A stretch of DNA of 64,000 nucleotides, taken from the NCBI GenBank assembly GCA_036310005.1, contig JAXJSP010000050.1:36540-100539 (forward strand). Reading direction: 5' to 3'. Made by a program: the position numbers and the translations under genes. The DNA comes from JAXJSP01 sp036310005. Lineage in GTDB: Bacteria > Bacillota > Clostridia > Oscillospirales > Acutalibacteraceae. Under the pieces are notes generated by a model, which saw only the letters and a program-made list of their open reading frames with translations, was not told where the DNA came from and did no database searches. Positions 60,386 through 64,000 of this stretch are shown in pieces; positions within the stretch are counted from its first letter, which is position 1; every line of letters begins with the position of its first letter.

Positions 60386-62254
60386 ATGCGATACATTGGA
60401 AATAAAAACAAGCTATTAAAGGAAATTGATTTGTTATTGCAAGAAAAAAATCTAAAAGTTAAAGGCTTGACATTTTGCGATGCTTTTTCAGGAACAGCGA
60501 CTGTTTCAAATTTTTATAATGGATTTTACAGACTTATTGCAAATGATTTTTTGACATTTTCATATGAGTACACCGCTGGTTTATTACTTTATAAAAATTC
60601 TAAATTCGCGGGGCTAGGGTTTAATCCATTTGATTATTTTAACAATTACGATGCAAGTTCGTATAAGGTGGGATTTTGTTACAACAATTTTTCACCAAAT
60701 GGCGGGTGTCAATATTTTAGTGATGATAATGCAAAAAAAATTGATTTTATAAGAAATACAATAGATGAATGGTATTCCACAAATAGAATAACACCGGAAG
60801 AAAAGTCATATTTAATTGCTTGTCTTTTAGAATCTATCAGTAAAGTATCAAATGTAGCAGGAGTATATAGTGCTTTTTTAAAAATTTGGGATCCAAGAGC
60901 GATAAAGCCATTGATTTATACACCGATAGAAATACGAGCATCCAGATATAAAAATAAAGTTTTTTGTGAAGAAGTTAGTGAATTCATTCAAAAAATAAAG
61001 GGAGATATACTTTATCTAGATCCACCTTATACACCAACGCAATATAACAGCCAGTATCATGTTTTAGAAACTATAGCAAGAAACGACAATCCTAAAACAC
61101 ATGGGGTGGGAAAGCACAGAGATAATGATAGGCTGTCTAAATGGTGCAAAAAAGGATCTGTGGAGTACGAGTTTGAAAAACTTATAAAAGAAGCAAACTT
61201 TAAGCATATAATTTTTTCATACAGCGACAGAGGAATTATGTCAACTGCTTTTATTAAATCGGTGTTAAAAAGGTATGGCAAGGAAGAAAGTTTTGTTTTT
61301 AAAAAAATTAATTTTGTTAAATATAAAAACACTCGAGCTGTTAACAAAGAAAATAACGACAAAACTCAAAAAAAACCACATTATGAATATCTTTTTTATA
61401 TTGAAAAAAAAGACACACCAAAGTACGTATCTCCTTTAAATTATATTGGGGGGAAATATGACTCGTTGGAACTTATCGTGCCTAATTTACCAAAAAAAAT
61501 TAATGTTTTTTACGATTTGTTTGGTGGTGGTGCGACTGTTTCGTTAAATGTTTCAGCAAGGAAAATAGTATATAATGAAATCAATCCTTTTGTTGTACAA
61601 TTGATTAAAACACTATCACAAAAGCATCCGGTTAAGGTATATGAGAAAATAAGTAAATTGCAAAAAAAATATGGTCTTAGCAAAGGAAATAAAGAAGGTT
61701 ATAAATTATTAAGGGACGATTATAACAAAACTCGTGATCCTATTTTACTTTATTTACTTATATGTTATGGATTTGAACATCAAATAAGATTCAACTCAAA
61801 GCATGAATTTAATAATCCTTGTGGCAACTCTGGGTTTAATGACGAAATGTATGAAAAATTAATATCTTTTTACTTGAGATGTCACGAAATAAACATCGAA
61901 TTTGTTCAAGGTTCTTATGTTGATATGGCTGATTCAATCAAAAAGAATGATTTTGTTTATCTTGATCCACCATATTTGGGTAATAATGGAGCGTATCAAG
62001 ATGGAAAACGAGGATTTAATGGTTGGGATTTTGAACAGGAACAAGAACTGCACATGTTTGTTGAAACATTAAATAAAAGAAAAATTAAATTTATGTTTTC
62101 AAATTATGTCGAACACACTACAGGTAACGAAAATTCATTAAATTCTTGGAGTTTAAAGAATGGATTTAATATTTTTTTAAGTAGTCATACAATAAAAAGA
62201 AACCGACAAAACCGTAGAGAGATCATAGTTACAAATTATAGAAAGGATGACTAG
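60386..62254 (+). CDS. Fused two-domain Dam-type (D12) N6-adenine DNA methyltransferase
   Basis: 622 residues with two complete D12-class methyltransferase domains. Domain 1 has MRYIGNKNKLL, DAFSGTATVS and LDPPYTPTQYNSQYH; domain 2 (from about residue 348) has YIGGKYDSLEL, DLFGGGATVS and LDPPYLGNN. Such twin enzymes (M.FokI type) methylate the two strands of an asymmetric site, typical of type IIS systems. ATG at 60386 has GAGG upstream and gives the canonical domain start; an ATG at 60329 has no site. The DNA is clearly more AT-rich than the core genome. Confidence 0.87.
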   Translation: MRYIGNKNKLLKEIDLLLQEKNLKVKGLTFCDAFSGTATVSNFYNGFYRLIANDFLTFSYEYTAGLLLYKNSKFAGLGFNPFDYFNNYDASSYKVGFCYNNFSPNGGCQYFSDDNAKKIDFIRNTIDEWYSTNRITPEEKSYLIACLLESISKVSNVAGVYSAFLKIWDPRAIKPLIYTPIEIRASRYKNKVFCEEVSEFIQKIKGDILYLDPPYTPTQYNSQYHVLETIARNDNPKTHGVGKHRDNDRLSKWCKKGSVEYEFEKLIKEANFKHIIFSYSDRGIMSTAFIKSVLKRYGKEESFVFKKINFVKYKNTRAVNKENNDKTQKKPHYEYLFYIEKKDTPKYVSPLNYIGGKYDSLELIVPNLPKKINVFYDLFGGGATVSLNVSARKIVYNEINPFVVQLIKTLSQKHPVKVYEKISKLQKKYGLSKGNKEGYKLLRDDYNKTRDPILLYLLICYGFEHQIRFNSKHEFNNPCGNSGFNDEMYEKLISFYLRCHEINIEFVQGSYVDMADSIKKNDFVYLDPPYLGNNGAYQDGKRGFNGWDFEQEQELHMFVETLNKRKIKFMFSNYVEHTTGNENSLNSWSLKNGFNIFLSSHTIKRNRQNRREIIVTNYRKDD

Positions 62255-62255
62255 C

Positions 62256-63734
62256 GTGGAAATTATAGTAAAAATATATAGTTGTTATAGTTTAACATAT
62301 TCTCGTGTTTATAAAGACATAGTAAAAAGACTTTATGGCTCAAATGTTGATTTTAACAATGTCAAACTTGAAGTAGAAGATATTTCGCAAAATGGCACGC
62401 TGTCAATTCAAAGTCAAAGAAGTAAGTCTTCGTATGTGACAAGAACTGTCAGAATATATGAAGGCGATAAACTTTCACATATTGTGGGAATAAGTAATAC
62501 AAATTATGATTACGACAAGAATCAAGAGTTTATATTAGGAAAATCAATAAAAAAGAAAAATTCTTTTGGTGGTGATGGTTATCACGCCAACACATATCTT
62601 CTGCAAGGAATTAATAACATAATAAATTACTATTTCGAAAACGTAAAGCAAAATGTCACCCTATCATTTTATTTGCTTGATACTGAGAGAAGTTATCCAC
62701 ACAACCTTTTTAATATACTTTCTTATAGAGAGTTAGAAACGATAGGTTTTAAAATTTTGAATATTGATATGATTAATTTTGCAGAGTATGAGAATTGTTG
62801 TAATAGCAAGTTGTCTTATAAAAATATTGCTTTCAATACATTTAATAAATTAATGAGAGATGTTGCGTATATTTCTAGCAGAAACACAGCAAATATTTCC
62901 TCTTTTCTAAAATGTGATGAAACAATAAAAACTGATGAAAATGGCGATTACATTTATTCTGTAGATAAATATACATATACATTCAAGTCCCTTTCGGCTC
63001 AGGGATATGATAGTTTATTAAGATGTTGGTGTATGAAAGTATTAGCAGATAAAGAGAATGTTGAAATAGAGTTTCGTTTAGGTAAACAATACTTTGCGTA
63101 TGAACAAGAGGAACGACGTATTGCAAGTGACTTGACCGGTCCTATTAAAAAAACTCTGGAAAATGCGGGAATTATTATTGATTATATTACAGACGAAACA
63201 TTTATGAGGGAAACTTCTATGGCCGAAGAAACCTTTTTGCGATATAAAGCAAAAAATGAACTGCGAAATCAAAATCTTTTTAGAAACAATATTCGCAAAA
63301 AAGGTATACCAACTGAATGCGTTTTATGCGGTGAAGATAATCCGTCAATTCTAGATGCTGCTCATTTATGGGAAGTTAACAAAATTAAAAGCGCTAGCGC
63401 AAAGCAAATTAATGGTTTTATAAATACCAATCAACTTTTAAATCTTATAGATACAAATACTAAATACAGTAACGAGTTGTTTTTCAAAAAATACTCATTA
63501 GCAAATTCGGGAGATAATGGTGTTTGGCTTTGCAAAAACCATCATGGATTATTTGATGATAATTATTTTTGTTTTGATAGCGAAAGTGGTAAAGTGATTT
63601 TGCATTTTAGTGATGCAATTACTGCCAATAGTTTTATTGAATCAATAAAAGAAGATTTTAAAATGCCTGCATCAATATTTACACAGGCAACAAAAGCATT
63701 TGTGGCTCAAAGACAACTTTATTTCACAGCATAA
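62256..63734 (+). CDS. HNH-type restriction endonuclease
   Basis: 492 residues. The C-terminal HNH_2-like domain shows CVLCGEDNPSILDAAHLWEV and GVWLCKNHHGLFDDN, that is two cysteine pairs with the AAH and NHH catalytic/zinc histidines. The N-terminal 350 residues have no motif known to me and probably recognise DNA. It overlaps or abuts the methyltransferase: GTG at 62256 has AAAGG nine bases upstream, while ATG at 62247 lies inside the previous gene. Partnership with the dual methyltransferase makes a type II restriction system likely. Confidence 0.8.
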   Translation: MEIIVKIYSCYSLTYSRVYKDIVKRLYGSNVDFNNVKLEVEDISQNGTLSIQSQRSKSSYVTRTVRIYEGDKLSHIVGISNTNYDYDKNQEFILGKSIKKKNSFGGDGYHANTYLLQGINNIINYYFENVKQNVTLSFYLLDTERSYPHNLFNILSYRELETIGFKILNIDMINFAEYENCCNSKLSYKNIAFNTFNKLMRDVAYISSRNTANISSFLKCDETIKTDENGDYIYSVDKYTYTFKSLSAQGYDSLLRCWCMKVLADKENVEIEFRLGKQYFAYEQEERRIASDLTGPIKKTLENAGIIIDYITDETFMRETSMAEETFLRYKAKNELRNQNLFRNNIRKKGIPTECVLCGEDNPSILDAAHLWEVNKIKSASAKQINGFINTNQLLNLIDTNTKYSNELFFKKYSLANSGDNGVWLCKNHHGLFDDNYFCFDSESGKVILHFSDAITANSFIESIKEDFKMPASIFTQATKAFVAQRQLYFTA

Positions 63735-63884
63735 ATATTAATAGAACAACAGACATTTTGATTTTGTTGTAACTAAAGGTTACTCAACAAATGTTTAAGC
63801 CCATCTGTTGTGCTTTTAACACAAAGCGTTCCTAAAACAGAATTGCCACAAAAATTTCAAATAACAAAAGCGAGGTGATTTCTG

Positions 63885-64000
63885 AACTGCCCCAAATTGT
63901 ACGGACAGCACAAAAAAGCACCTAATGGTAGATAAAATTAAATTTTAAGCAACAAACTGATTTCGTTTTTCAATCGGAGTCAGTTTTGTTTTTAATTGAA
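63885..64000. mobile_element. IS3-family insertion sequence, end only
   Basis: Starts with TGAACTGCCCCAAATTGTAC, which looks like the terminal inverted repeat of IS150-group IS3 elements (TG first, C-rich box, GGACA). It contains the 3' end of a minus-strand transposase and runs out of the window. The 150 bases between the HNH gene and the IS hold no gene. Confidence 0.7.
63945..64000 (-). CDS. IS3-family transposase OrfB, C-terminal end only
   Basis: The last 18 codons read QLKTKLTPIEKRNQFVA and stop, matching the conserved C-terminus (LTPIEYRNQ) of IS3-family integrase-type transposases. The rest lies beyond the window. Confidence 0.75.
   Translation of the reverse strand, partial: QLKTKLTPIEKRNQFVA

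Overview
The window looks like a chromosome segment of a low-GC, Gram-positive, probably spore-forming Clostridia (an Oscillospirales/Ruminococcaceae-like gut anaerobe is my guess). Pointers are the hrcA-grpE-dnaK-dnaJ operon under a perfect CIRCE element, RNase J, GdpP, CwlD, a SpoVT gene, the rimP-nusA-rnpM-ylxQ-infB order, AAGGAGG-type ribosome binding sites and sharp sigma-A promoters.

Layout. 1-2.4 kb (minus): a partial LCP cell-wall ligase, ComM and a 46-residue small protein. 2.5-20.6 kb (plus): a long housekeeping run (rnjA, gdpP, rplI, dnaB, tilS, hpt, ftsH, DUF1858, trmK, Nif3-like, rqcH, a lipoprotein, yajC, membrane proteins, cwlD, radA). 20.6-24.9 kb: a metal block with a DtxR-family repressor facing feoA, a collapsed feoB, a FeoB-associated peptide, then an HMA protein, a P1B-ATPase and its ArsR regulator behind a perfect palindromic operator. 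24.9-38.9 kb (minus): heat-shock operon, FkbM/PAP2 genes, a solitary 5S rRNA gene, a membrane protein and the aromatic operon aroE-aroK-tyrA-aroB-aroA-aroC-pheA. 39-40.8 kb (plus): acpP and proS. 40.9-48.7 kb (minus): rimP-nusA-rnpM-ylxQ-infB-rbfA-nrnA-truB-ribF.

The most striking part is 48.7-59.9 kb. A 10.7-kb element carrying a large serine recombinase is inserted inside spoVT, the late sporulation regulator. The SpoVT N-terminal DNA-binding part lies at 59.9 kb and its C-terminal GAF part is fused in frame to the recombinase at 48.7-49.2 kb. Both ends share the 11-bp core GAGGGCGACCC at the matching codons. Precise excision would rebuild a normal 180-residue SpoVT, and would at the same time give the recombinase its own short tail. 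This resembles the sporulation intervening elements (such as skin in sigK), but in a different gene. The cargo is a defence cassette (Schlafen-AlbA/ATPase protein, AbiH, a BcgI-like fused nuclease-methyltransferase and its specificity subunit) bracketed by 47-bp inverted hairpin repeats, plus RepA_N-like and TnpV genes. The specificity gene holds five consecutive perfect DNA hairpins in the linker between its two recognition domains.

60-64 kb: a second, AT-rich restriction-modification pair (dual Dam-type methyltransferase plus HNH nuclease), a decayed sequence resembling the element's right end, and the terminus of an IS3-family insertion sequence cut by the window edge. I found no tRNA genes and no CRISPR array.
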